A stretch of DNA of 64,000 nucleotides from Strigamia acuminata (lineage: Eukaryota > Arthropoda > Chilopoda > Geophilomorpha > Linotaeniidae), in contig OX442315.1 of the NCBI GenBank assembly GCA_949358305.1, positions 12,982,427-13,046,426 of the forward strand. The letters are read 5' to 3'. Under the pieces are notes generated by a model. It searched no databases. It was not told the origin of the DNA and was given only the letters and a program-made list of their open reading frames with translations. The position numbers were made by a program, and so were the translations under genes. Below are positions 9,368 through 19,700 of the stretch, in pieces (the stretch's first letter is position 1; each line of letters begins with the position of its first letter).

Positions 9368-10289
9368 ATGTCACTGTTCAGTTTGATCCTGATGAATAAA
9401 TCAAACAGTAAGTGTTGATTCATAATTACTACAAAATTAGAACCAAATTAATTACTGTAACAGAAATTTAATCCATAGTAAATACACAGTTAATTCCTTC
9501 TTTCAGCATTGACTACCGATCAGACGTCCTGTAATGCCATAAACAGTCAATTGTCTAACTTTTTGGAAGTTACTTGCAGCAGAAAAATTATGATTGCTTA
9601 TGAACAAGACAGTGGTACTGTATCTGTTACCACGTGGTGACGTGAGTACAATAATGTTATATTACCACGAACAATTTCAATTTTTTTAGGTGAATGTTTG
9701 TTCAAACTATATCATCATTGGTCTGGAAAAATTGACATATCCACAATACTTATGACAAATGGATCAACTTCATATCCTGACATGAATTTCCAACTACTAT
9801 TAATATGGATGACCCATTTTGAGCAGTGGAAACAAGTTAAACATTTAAATTATAAAAACAAATTTCAAATAGTTAAAATAATCACTTTTATATTTCTTTA
9901 TAGTTATCCCACAATTTATTGCTTAAAAACAAGATCATATTGTTTGTTGCTGAAAAGAAAGACGAAAGCCAATTAGATTTTCCCCATTATTTGTCCGATT
10001 CGGTCATTTGGTTGAAGAATTCAGTTTACGTGCTGCTGTATTCTCCAGATGGTGTAAGTTATCTTTCAATTTTAACCTTACTATTACACATAGTTTGTTG
10101 TGCAGTCCACTCTGTTAAAAATTGCAGGCAACCCATCTGTACAAATTATCTTATCGATTTCATTCAAATGTTTATGTCAAAACAAAGTTGGAAATGAATT
10201 GTTTGCTTCAGCAATGTGGATTTCAAACACACTCAGAAGATATTGTATATTTGCAAAAAGAAAACTTTACTGTTGCCTTTATTTCAAAT
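9368..10289 (+). pseudogene. IR-1: ionotropic-receptor-like gene, N-terminal exons only
   Basis: Five exons can be placed by GT-AG sites and paralogue comparison: 9368-9407 (signal peptide, MSLFSLILMNKSN), 9507-9614, 9690-9835, 9904-10053 and 10128-10289. Their lengths (40, 108, 146, 150, 162 nt) equal those of IR-3 and IR-4 exactly, and phases agree. They encode the extracellular N-terminal part, with segments such as HWSGKIDIST and LLLIWMTHFEQW. The frame is open through every exon. The exons for the ligand-binding lobes and three membrane segments, expected next, are missing: a MITE (from 10432) and unrelated transposon sequence follow. Apparent stop codons after GACAGTG near 9615 disappear if the donor at 9615 is used. 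Most likely a truncated paralogue; it cannot form a channel. Confidence 0.75.
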
Positions 10290-10431
10290 GTGAGTTTAAG
10301 TCAGGAGAGGAGTAAACCGTCAGGAATTAAAACAAGTCCCATCAATTGTCTGTCTGTATGAACAAAGGCGATTAACTATCCACCATTTTTCCGAATCTGA
10401 ATTCTCTCGTACGCATATTTACAAACTACAG

Positions 10432-10670
10432 GGCGCTTCAGGAATCTTTGCGGCCAGAAGTGACTAATGAATCTAACAAAATAATTAACGCAGGACGTCA
10501 AGTTCCAGGCTCACCTGGCCTCACATCACCTAAACTGTTTCATATAAAGCAAAATAAAGCAAAAGAAATCAACCTGATACCCACCAAAGACAATAGATTC
10601 AAAATTTCAACGCTATTTGAACTATTGATGCATTAGTCATTCCTGGCCACGAAATTAGCACAGGGATTCC
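10432..10670. mobile_element. MITE with GGCGCTTCAGGAATC termini
   Basis: Left end GGCGCTTCAGGAATC and right end GATTCCTGAAGCGCC form an inverted repeat that continues imperfectly for about 50 bp (shared words GGCCAG and TGACTAATG). IR-3 has the matching unbroken position near 34800 (ACTACAGGACGCTTCAATAC), so this sequence was added in the IR-1 copy. There is no ORF. Confidence 0.6.
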
Positions 10671-11036
10671 TGAAGCGCCAGCAGTTAGTATACAGTATGT
10701 GAATAAGACACCATCTGTTGTTGCAATGTTAGAACTTGCTGCGGACAAGTGGCGGATTACCATGTTGGATTTGAACGAGTTGCCATTTTCTCCGTAATAT
10801 GATGTCACTTTCAAGTCATTTTGGCTGTAGGTGGAACCACAATCGCAGGGCAAAATCACTCTACTTTCTAACATTTGATTTATGTTTGATGTAAAGTCCT
10901 TAGTTAATCGTCTTGCAGTAAGTCTGAAGTAGGTGGTATGCACTTGCGGATGAATTTTAGTGAATTCAGTACCTGAACGACATAAAAGCATTATAAAACT
11001 AATATTGTACAGTGGTGGAAAAAAGTTTGACACCAC
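10671..11036 (-). other. Minus-strand open frame inside inserted DNA, unknown
   Basis: A minus-strand frame from 11036 to 10599 is open for 145 codons. Its middle, about residues 45-120, has a protein-like composition with CDCGSTYSQ and SYYGENGNS, while its ends are Tc1-like and MITE sequence. A possible acceptor (CTGCAAG) lies near 10913. It may be a captured exon from an unrelated gene. I do not recognise it. Confidence 0.25.
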
Positions 11037-11480
11037 GACAGGTTTCTTAGTTGCAAGTCAAATCTTGACTTGAATATTTATTTACAGGTTTACATCATGA
11101 CAATATAGCATTGCTTAAAATTATAAGATAATAACTCAAATCAAATTTAAGAAATAAAAAAAATTGTTCAAAAAATGTCATTGATGCTGGAAAAGGTTTG
11201 AGACCATATGCTCTAAATCATCAAAAATATAACCCATTTTCATTTTTAATGTTTGGTATGCTTCCTATTCGTTCTAATAACTACAATGAACCTATTTGTC
11301 ATTGAATTAACTAAATATTTTAGATTATTTGGTGTTGTCTTTAGCATGGGTAGGTGCATTATTTAGTGAAACTTTTGGAACTTTGATCACATATCTAGAA
11401 TCAACTGTTGTGATCCCAAAGTATTCACATAGATTTGGTTAAAATTCCCGTGTTCATTCCTATTAATCATTTCATATTAT
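11010..11480. mobile_element. Tc1/mariner-like terminus
   Basis: CAGTGGTGGAAAAAAGTTTGACACC at 11010 (preceded by TA) resembles Tc1-type inverted repeats. A related internal word (GCTGGAAAAGGTTTGAGACC) stands near 11190. I could not find the matching right end or a transposase, so this is a fragment. The stretch to 11480 holds no gene. Confidence 0.45.
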
Positions 11481-12590
11481 ATAATGTTACAATTAGAATT
11501 GTGTTTTTTGCCATGCACCTGTTGCGCTTTTGGGCAATTGGCCCAGAAGCTGTAACGGCTGCCCTGGCATTTTGAGCCCTGGATTGGGGGGTTGCTAAGG
11601 CGAACCCCAAAATCTGCACCGCCGCTAGGGCTGAAGCGTGCCTTGGCACACGCCACGCTTGCGCACTGGCCATTTTCCGGCCCAATTCCGAGCAATAATT
11701 TGAGTTATTGCTCACTCTTTGAATCACACTCATACCGCTCACACCGACACAACTTTGTTCAAACCCAGAAAACACTGTTTTGTCCGTGACCCGTGAGTTT
11801 TTCCAAGTTTCAACTTGATTTGTCTGAGCCATCGTTCAGACGAATCCTTTCCGGACGCCGAAGACAAAGCGCAACGGTCCAAACCGCCGTTGTTTCTGCC
11901 GCCGCCCGAAGACCGACGAGCGACAGCCGTCGACGATCGACGCCAGCCAGCTGCCGAGGACAGCAGAGCTTCCGCTGCCGCTCCTCGACCTGTTGACGAC
12001 GATACCGATACAGATTGCAGTGGATCTCCTGTCAGGTTTTAACAATCGGCAGTAACCGCCGTTTGACTACTTGTCTTTGTCGGGAATCTCCCGTTGCAAT
12101 CTAGGGTTTAACCCAAAATTTCCCGTTTGTTCAGGCTTAACCGCCGGACCGATTCGTGAAGTACTTAGGCTTCACGCTTCCTTTCCAACTTCGCAGAGTT
12201 TGTGCGGCGTCGAGTCGCCATTTCTGCATTGTTTCTTCCCGCCCGCCAAAGTCCCACGCTGTTTCGAACACGTCGCCTTCCACGCGGACGATATAGCACT
12301 GATAGAATCTATATTATTATCATTATCTTCAATTGAACCGTGTATCCAACTTAATTAATAAAATTCGGACTTTGTTTTATTTGATTATAATTAGTTTAGC
12401 CATTATCTCGAGAATATCTCCCTAGACATATTTAACGGCTAACAACCCCGATAGAAAACCTTGTACGGCATTCAACTGCTTTCCGTAGATGAACTCCGGG
12501 ATCTCTTGCTAATAGAAAATCCCTTTTTTAACAAATATAAATTTAGTGTTGAGTAAAAACCAATTGGATTCACAGGAATGCAACACAACA
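11481..12590 (+). repeat. Probable BEL/Pao-type 5' LTR, hairpin-bearing
   Basis: The sequence ends in CAACACAACA at 12590, directly before a primer-binding-like motif and a gag start, the order expected of a 5' LTR. It contains GC-rich stem-loops, for example GAGCAATAA/TTATTGCTC at 11690-11713 (9-bp stem) and smaller ones around 11535 and 11640. Its style matches the hairpin elements at 37141 and 41329. The left border is uncertain. The overlapping short ORFs here (11467-12358) are not convincing genes. Confidence 0.4.
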
Positions 12591-12610
12591 TGTTAGTGCC
12601 GAAACCCGGG
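12591..12610 (+). other. Primer-binding-like site of BEL/Pao element
   Basis: The motif GTGCCGAAACCCGGGAA directly after the LTR end is a well-known leader signature of many BEL/Pao elements (more often with TGGTGCCG). Here the base before it is changed (TTAGTGCCG), so the site may be mutated. Confidence 0.5.
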
Positions 12611-12642
12611 AATACGCCTGAAAACAGCCATTACAAGTAAAT

Positions 12643-12774
12643 ATGCCTCCAAAATTCGAATTGAAAAGAAGGGCCTTGACCACAGCCATCCAAGCTACTG
12701 AATCGCTGATGACCACCGTCACAACTGCTTTTGCTGCTGCGCCAGTAGTGACCAAGGAAATACTCGGCATCTAG
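12643..12774 (+). pseudogene. BEL/Pao-like gag start, truncated
   Basis: An ATG 32 nt after the primer-binding-like site opens 43 codons beginning MPPKFELKRRALTTAIQATE, a Lys/Arg-rich helix-like start typical in position for BEL gag proteins, and stops at TAG 12772-12774. A plausible continuation in another frame (NKACDLAMDLAKTVDE) runs to about 12910, where minus-strand copia gag sequence takes over. So this is the broken 5' end of an element. Assignment rests on context more than on sequence similarity. Confidence 0.4.
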
Positions 12775-12899
12775 ATAGACCAATTAGCATGGGAAATGCT
12801 GTGTGTAACAAAGCCTGTGATCTGGCTATGGACTTGGCCAAGACGGTGGATGAAACATGCGACACGCTCGACGCCATTGATGAGCGCACTGCAATAACG

Positions 12900-13311
12900 A
12901 GCCGCCATTATATTGTATAACATATTATCCAGCCCAACCCATTGTGTCTGTAAATTCGCCACACTTTGACATCAGCGCTGCAACCAAGATGACCGTGGCA
13001 ACATTCGTCTTGTTCGCCAAATTGCGTTACGCGCAGCATCGCAGCCATCAATTTATCGTCCACTTTATATTTCATGTCTTTCAGTTGTTGACCAATGGTC
13101 ACTTTCCGGCCTATGTAATCCGACATATCTTTGCATTCTGCATATTTAATGTTAATAAATTCAGTCAATAACGATACCTTGCTTCCCAAAGTCTAATTTT
13201 CGTAGAGTTTTGTCAAGTTATCCCACGCGTATTTGACGGTTGCGTGTCTGCGCACTTCTTGATACATATGTTCTTGGACTCCAAGCGCAATGGTAGCCAG
13301 TGCAAGTCAAC
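12900..13311 (-). pseudogene. Ty1/copia-type gag fragment
   Basis: Reading the minus strand, ALATIALGVQEHMYQEV, YAWDNLTKLYEN and then KVSLLTEFINIKYAEC and MSDYIGRKVTIGQQLKDM follow each other, the order of the UBN2-type copia Gag core. A TAG interrupts the frame near 13196, and both ends are lost. It abuts the BEL-like gag piece, so two retroelement fragments were joined here. It is not expected to be functional. Confidence 0.65.
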
Positions 13312-13530
13312 TTTTGGTGTCAATTCGTGTTTACACATAAACAAGAACTGACACGGCAATATGGTTCATGTAGGAAGATCAACAAGCATTAATACGGGCA
13401 GCCGCTACTCGCTCATCTTATTATAGCAACGATGTGTGACCGTTTGGCCACCTTAGTGGCCTACGTCACTCCACACGCCACCTGGTGGCCTCAAGCTGTC
13501 CCCCTCACGGAGGAGTGGACTTACACTTAG

Positions 13531-13663
13531 AAGTCCTGTCCTATAATTACTGCAAGAAATTACGGGGCGAAGGCAAGTCACAAGTCTATAAGCGTAATTT
13601 AATTTTATTTATTTTATGTGCCTTCGCCTCGTAAATTCTTGCAGCAATTATAGGACAGGACTT
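13531..13663. mobile_element. Hairpin MITE, 133 bp
   Basis: AAGTCCTGTCCTATAATT at the left and AATTATAGGACAGGACTT at the right form nearly full-length inverted arms (about 45 bp each), with the pair GGGGCGAAGGCA / TGCCTTCGCCTC further in and an AT-rich loop. There is no coding capacity. Confidence 0.7.
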
Positions 13664-14039
13664 ACAGTTACATTAAATGCCCATAAAAATTAATTAGATT
13701 TGAAATAATCGATTTCCTTTTGATAAAAAATTGTAGCAGCGGAGTGCCAACCCTGCAATACCTGCAACGAATGCAGGAAAGCGGAGGGAAAAACAGGTAT
13801 TGTTTCCTTTAAATTATATGCTTTAAAAATTTTTTTTAAGTTTTACGTGGTTTTGTGGTTTTTCTTTGAAAAAAAATCGCCTAACATGTCTCCTAAGTAT
13901 TCACCCATTGCACTTGTTTGTGAGATTAAATTTTTGCTTTCATTACACTGTCAATTCTTGTTGACGTAAACAAGAATTGACAATATGGTTAATCTAGTGA
14001 AGATCAACCAGCAATAATACTCATAGATCTTAAACCAAT

Positions 14040-14330
14040 AGAAAAGACAGCCGCTACTCGGTTTTCCAGACCAAGCAACCAATAAACAGTAAAAATATGA
14101 GTTTGACATTTATATGTGGACACAACCTTATTTCGTAAGTGGAAATAACATTTTTTAATAAGAAAAATCAAAATAATATTAACTTATAAATGGTTATAAC
14201 AATCACAGAAATAAATAAAAGTCAGAACAACTTCTCCTAGTGGTTGTATACAGTCTGGAATTAAAAGTAATGAGGTTCGACCAATCAAATTTTGGGGGAC
14301 ATCATGAGTTCAACAAGAGTACAGCTGCTT
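14040..14330. repeat. Foldback MITE family F1, partial copy
   Basis: The right part (CTTCTCCTAGTGGTTGTATACAG, then CAACAAGAGTA) matches copies at 17830-18015 and 20248-20664. The left part (CCAGACCAAGCAACCAATAAACAG) matches the interior of the 20248 copy. The terminal arms are diverged. The flanking ORFs (14240-14506) derive from the element and are not genes. Confidence 0.55.
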
Positions 14331-14507
14331 GTTTTTATTTTGACAAAATTGTTGAGTGTTGCCAAACCCTGCATCGACAAGAACACAAACAATGTACGAT
14401 TACGAATTACATTGTCCAAATACATAACACACACTAAATTAATTACAGCCATTAAAAGTTTGCTGCTATAATCTGAGTTCATATATGTGTGGTGTGATAT
14501 GAGCATT

Positions 14508-14745
14508 GCATCTTTAAGATTTAAGACGTAAGGAGCAACACGACCAAATGGGTGTCTAGAATGTAAAACAATTTGGCTAAAAAGGCTTGTGCTAACAATA
14601 AACCTGAAGCACTAAACACAAAGTAGCCCCAAGTAGACTTTCTGGTTTTAAGTTGTTTTAAATTCTATACGATTCAAGACACAACAAATGATAAATTTCC
14701 AGAAAATTTTAATTTGTTGCAAGAATATTCAAGAGTAATATACCA
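14508..14745. repeat. Segmental duplication block, diverged fragment
   Basis: The sequence around TAAGACGTAAGGAGCAACAC and AAGTAGCCCCAAGTAGA recurs at 32553-32780, upstream of IR-3. In both copies the minus strand keeps an open frame with STWGYFVF.ASG and ILDTHL, ending at the same LTS-stop. I cannot tell whether that frame was ever coding; it has a membrane-like composition. Confidence 0.5.
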
Positions 14746-15081
14746 AGCGCGACGTGTAATTGTCAGAATAATTAGGTCAGCACAAATCTTCTTGCCTGAT
14801 AAGATCACGAGTGCTGACCTAATCCCACCAATTACTCAAGCGCGAGGTGTATTTTATACGAGAATTTACCGATAGAAAATAATAACTGTTGTTGTTGTTT
14901 TGGGTCACCTTGATCCGATATGCCTAAGGGGCAAGTAAACTTCCGAATGAGGGTTCCACCGCTAGGTGAAGTTGTATAGGCGCCTCAGGACGTGTGACCA
15001 CTGGCTGAAGCAGAGTTTAGATTAAACCTTTTACATTTTTGTTTCAATAATCGCTCATTTATTGACAACCGGTTATCCAAC
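14746..15081. other. Intergenic with a short palindromic insert
   Basis: Inverted TTAGGTCAGCAC / GTGCTGACCTAA (about 14781-14823) is flanked by direct copies of CAAGCGCGAxGTGTA, which looks like a small insertion with a duplicated target. Nothing else is recognised up to the MITE at 15082. Confidence 0.4.
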
Positions 15082-15367
15082 AATAACCACGAATGAGATT
15101 AGGCCTAACAAAACAATAATCGTTCTGCCGACCAATCCTGACGTGCGTAACAAATTACATTTGACGTTTGATGCTTGGTTCGTAAAGCTGCAACTGGTGG
15201 TGTCAGTAGCAAGAGAACAAAATTTTCGAATCGAGAATTATGCACGGCGAGAGGAATTTCTTCCCGGTAAGAACCAATGAGACGTCAAAAGCTGTTTGTT
15301 ATGCACGTCGGGATTGGTCGAGAGAACGATTGTTGTTTTGTTAGGCCTAATATCATTCGTGGTTATT
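15082..15367. mobile_element. MITE with about 75-bp inverted arms
   Basis: Left arm AATAACCACGAATGAGATTAGG and right arm ending CGTGGTTATT are inverted copies for about 75 bp, sharing GCCTAACAAAACAA and GACCAATCC.GACGTGC. It is 286 bp long with no ORF of note. The target duplication is not clear. Confidence 0.7.
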
Positions 15368-15639
15368 TACAGACACAGCTAGTGGTAAATTCTCATAAAA
15401 TTTAGTAATACTTTACCTAGATAGTAATTATATGTCATCTTGGCAATAAATGTTGTTAACTTAAGGCTTGTCCAATTTAATTAAAATAAACTAGTACTTC
15501 AAAGAAAAAATACTAGGGGGAGGGCTTGACCCCTACTCCCGGTCTGGTCCGAGACCTGATCCCAGTCCAATTTTACTAGTACAAGTGGACACACATGTTT
15601 TTTTACTTCTAATATTTTAAGTAAGTTTTTCACACTTTT

Positions 15640-15838
15640 TGTTAGTAAGCGATAAATTATTTATGTCAATTGTTTAAGTTGTACATTTCTGGATTAGTAC
15701 AACTTGCATGTTATCTTTACTGTCACTAATGGTCAGCCAATTGATCTTGTTTTTACCCATTGCTTGTTACGGTACCCCAATCGGTTGTTTCAAATTGATA
15801 ACGTGCGTTTGTCGTCTGCTCGAAAGAGCGGTAATGTT
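15640..15838 (+). repeat. Copia-type LTR fragment
   Basis: From TGTTAGTAAGCGATAAATTA to AAAGAGCGGTAATGT the sequence matches the LTR after the copia pol remnant (27853 onward) with few substitutions, then diverges. It is the first 200 bp of an LTR, so a truncated solo copy. The ORFs at 15704-15959 lie inside it. Confidence 0.7.
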
Positions 15839-16359
15839 TTGTACCATAAATTGTACCATTTTTATGTCTTTTCAGGCGTTTGTTAAGTTAAGCAAACCAT
15901 ACCGTTGGGGCCATTGTCGAAATTATCAGACTTACCTGGAGGTAAGACCAAAATCTTGAATCTCGGGGCTTGAAATGTAAGAGAACAAACTGTACAGTTC
16001 GTAAAATTATGGGAAGTAACTTATTATTCCGGTTTGTGAAATTGTTGAAAATATTGTTCTGATTCGTGAAAAAATGGAAAATATTATTCCATTTTGTTCA
16101 CTCAATTACTGTATTTCCTTTATAAACATGTCTAAAATTGGGATGTTTTACAATCGAAGAAATACAATAATATTTTTATGGTCGTCATAAAACATTTACT
16201 AAGCTGTGTTTGGACCTGAAGTTAAATATCATTTATTTGTTGATTTAATCAATTACTTTAATCCATATCAACAACGTAAAATTTATTCATCTACGTGAAA
16301 CACGCAAATACTTAGTTGTATTAACTTTATGAAATGAATCGTAAAAACTACCGATCAAT
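15839..16359. other. Intergenic, nothing recognised
   Basis: An AT-rich stretch with short direct repeats of the type TATTATTCC.TTTGTGAA near 16020-16090. No gene, RNA gene or element border was identified. Confidence 0.4.
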
Positions 16360-16685
16360 TTCAAGCTTATCATTTTAGCAATTTCATTTTAGCGATTTCA
16401 TTTTAGCGACACACCATTTTAGCGACACACCATTTTAGCGAACATGTCATTTTAGCGACACAAAACCTAGGTTTGATTCCTAAGAAGGGCTAACAAAGGG
16501 GAGCTGCGCCCCCCCCTTGACCCCCCGCGAACCTAACCTTACTGGTTTTTGGATGAAAACCACTTTATTGAGCCGGCTTGTCGTTAAAACCTAGGTTTTT
16601 GTGTCACTAAAATGACATGTTCGCTAAAATGGGACTTTTTTGGTAAAAATCGCTAAAATGATCGTCGCTAAAATGACGAAAACCG
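16360..16685. mobile_element. Foldback element with CATTTTAGCGA repeat arms
   Basis: The left arm holds about six direct copies of CATTTTAGCGA (16371-16460). The right arm holds the inverse TCGCTAAAATG about four times (16612-16676). Inverted inner words AAACCTAGGTTT occur on both sides. Tandem repeats inside inverted arms are typical of foldback transposons. It lies just upstream of the IR-2 start codon and could influence its promoter. Confidence 0.65.
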
Positions 16686-16730
16686 TATCTAACAGTTGTT
16701 GCTATGTTTTTCCTCAGATACTCATGCAAA

Positions 16731-19700
16731 ATGAATACGAGGAATATATTGTTTTTTTTCTCCTTCCTCTGTGACTTTGTAAACGTTTCTGAAAGTAAGT
16801 TGGATTTATTTCATACTGTAGGAATCTATTTTTCTAAATAATTAAAAAAAATTATTTGAATTGTTGTTCAGCATGGAATAACACTTTCTCAGAAAAAATA
16901 TCCATTTCTGGCTGCGATAATCGACTCAATTTTCAATTATTTAGTATTTTAAAAATCACAAACACCAATCGGATATTTACTGTCTATCAGGACAATTGTG
17001 GTAACTGAATCGGACATTATTTTTCTACTTTTCTGAAAATTGTTCAGTTTTAGAACCCAACTGCTTGCTCAAATTTATTCATCAGAATTGGCCTGGGAAA
17101 ATTGAAATGTCAACACAACGATCCACGAATTTATCAGTGAATTTTAATTTTACTCCTTTCCAAATGATTCTGATCTGGATTGAAAATTTTGAGCAGGTTA
17201 TAAAAATCTTTTGGTGCCATCTTGTAATAATTTTAAACCATTACATTTTAATGTTTTAATTTTAGCTTGCGCATTATACTTCAATGTTAATTGAAAATAA
17301 GATATTGGTATTTGTCATCCAGGAGAAACAACAACACCAAAATAAGAGAGATGATTTTGACACCAACTTAATGCAGGATCTAATCATGTGGAAGCAAAAC
17401 AAAGTTTACTTATTGATAGAATCTCAACACAGTATTATAAAAGTTAGCAATTAAAGAGAAAGTTTACTGAATGATTAATTGAAAAAAAAAAAATTTAAAA
17501 TCTTTTGCAATTTTAACAAACTATGATAACAACAATATTAATATTCAGTACAGTCGTGGACAAAAAAAACTTCCCTTCAGTTTAGCTGTTCTAAGTTTAT
17601 CTACCAGGTGACATAAAAAATCCATTGAGATTCAATGACATCAATCTTCACCCGGTCTCTCGTCTTGCCCTAACAACAGTACTAGTATTAAAAGATAGAT
17701 CGGGCAAATAATGATACATAAACTTAAAACAGCTAAACTGAAGGGAATTTTTTTGTCCACGACTGTACATTTGATCTGGATCCAAACTCTTCAGCTCATT
17801 CGGAATTGACTATTTCCATTGGTGCTCTGTAAACGAGCCGTGTAGTGATCCAAAAATGTAGTAATAATAATACTAAAAATAATAACTACTTCTCCTAGTG
17901 GTAGTAATACCATAAATTCTTTACTCTATGGTAATACAGACTGGAGTTAGGAGTAATGCGGCTCGGCCAATGGGAAAAGGGTATACTCTTGAGTCGAACA
18001 AGAGTATAGCTCTCTAGACTAGCCATGGACACATACCAAATTTTGGGGACCATAAGACGTACCCCAAATTTATCAGTCATATTTTAGATAAAAATATTGT
18101 TTGGACGATGAGATGCACAATATGGATCAGACACACTGACCAATCGCTCCAAGGCTGGTTCTACTCTACAGTGGGAATGGTGCAACCTAAAAGGGGCTGA
18201 GTAGTGCAGGTAAAGGTAGTGAGTTCTGAGAGTTAAGTTGCAAAGTCTGGCTTTTCATTGTGTGGACCTTCTTTCTGTTCACCACTGAGATGTCCAATAA
18301 TCTCAGCATCGGTCTACAGGCAATGTTAAGACAGCCAGAGGAATGACAACTGACCTCTAGTGGAGTGTTTGTACTCCATACTAGTTAAGATGTATGTATG
18401 TTTAATTGTGATGCTGCTACAGTTGCAGCACCACCTACTGTAAAACTAGAATAAATACACTTGTGAAAATATATCCAGAGTCGATGGATGTGTTCAAGGC
18501 CCACTCGCTCAATCTATGTCTACTAGCCTTGTGTGCGGTAGCGGTATACAAGTACCGTACCGCGGTATTTTTTTTCACGAGGCAATATCGCGGTATTCCC
18601 AAAAATACCGCAAAACGGTATATCGCAAATACCGCAGCATACCACATATTCTGTAAATATCGCACATTCTGCAAATACCACAATTCAAGTGTGTTTTTCA
18701 TCGTTTTCTTCAGATTCAAGTGTGTTTTTCATCGTTTTCTTCAGATTCAAGTGTGTTTTTCATCGTTTTCTTCAAATTTAAGTGCTTTTCATCGTTTTCT
18801 TCAAATTTAAGTGCTTTTCATTGCTTTCTTCCATTTCTTGTTTTATTTTCATCGTTTTCTTCAAATGTAAGTGTTTTTCATCGTTTTATTCCATTTTTTG
18901 TTTGATTTTTATCAATTTGTTCCATTTCTAGTTTGATTTTCATCAATTTGTTCCATTTCTAGTTTGATTTTTATCAATTTGTTCCATTTCTAGTTTGATT
19001 TTCATCAATTTGTTCCATTTCTAGTTTGATTTTCATCAATTTGTTCCATTTCTAGTTTGATTTTTATCAATTTGTTCCATTTCTAGTTTGATTTTCATCA
19101 ATTTGTTCCATTTCTAGTTTGATTTTCATTATTTTGATTCATTTCTAGTTTGATTTTTTATCGTTTTGTGGAATTAAAAACAATGAAAACAATTTTTAAT
19201 TGCATAAAACGATGAAAATCAGACTAGTAATGGAACAAATTGATTAAAATCAAGCAAGAAATGGAACAAAATGATAAAAAACACTTGAATTTGAAGAAAA
19301 CGATAAAAAACACTTGAATTTGAAGAAAACGATGAAAAACACTTGAATTTGAAGAAAACGATGAAAAACAAACTTGAATTTGAAGAAAACGATGAAAAAA
19401 ACACTTGAATTTGCAGAAAACGATGAAAAACAAACTTGAATTTGAACTATGAAAATGTGCGCCGGTGCGCTATTGTAGTATCTGCGGTATTGTGCGGTAT
19501 TGCCGTATACCGCACTCATTGCGGTATTTGGTAAATACCGTACCGAACTAGAGGAAAAAAATTACCGCACAAGCCTAAAGTCCACCACACTAATATCAAC
19601 TAAGAGACACTTCATCTACAGTGTTAGCACAACATAATAAAGGCCTGAATAAGCTATAATACTTAACTTGAGAGCGCCAAATATGTTGGAAACCCTTGAG

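Noticed and set aside
9597-9645. Stop codon in IR-1 exon 2 read-through (TGG TGA)
   Set aside because: It disappears if the donor GTACTG after GACAGTG is used, which the matching exon ends in IR-2, IR-3 and IR-4 support.
18435-19519. Several Phe/Ser-rich ORFs
   Set aside because: They are produced by the tandem arrays in the MITE; no non-repetitive part is left.
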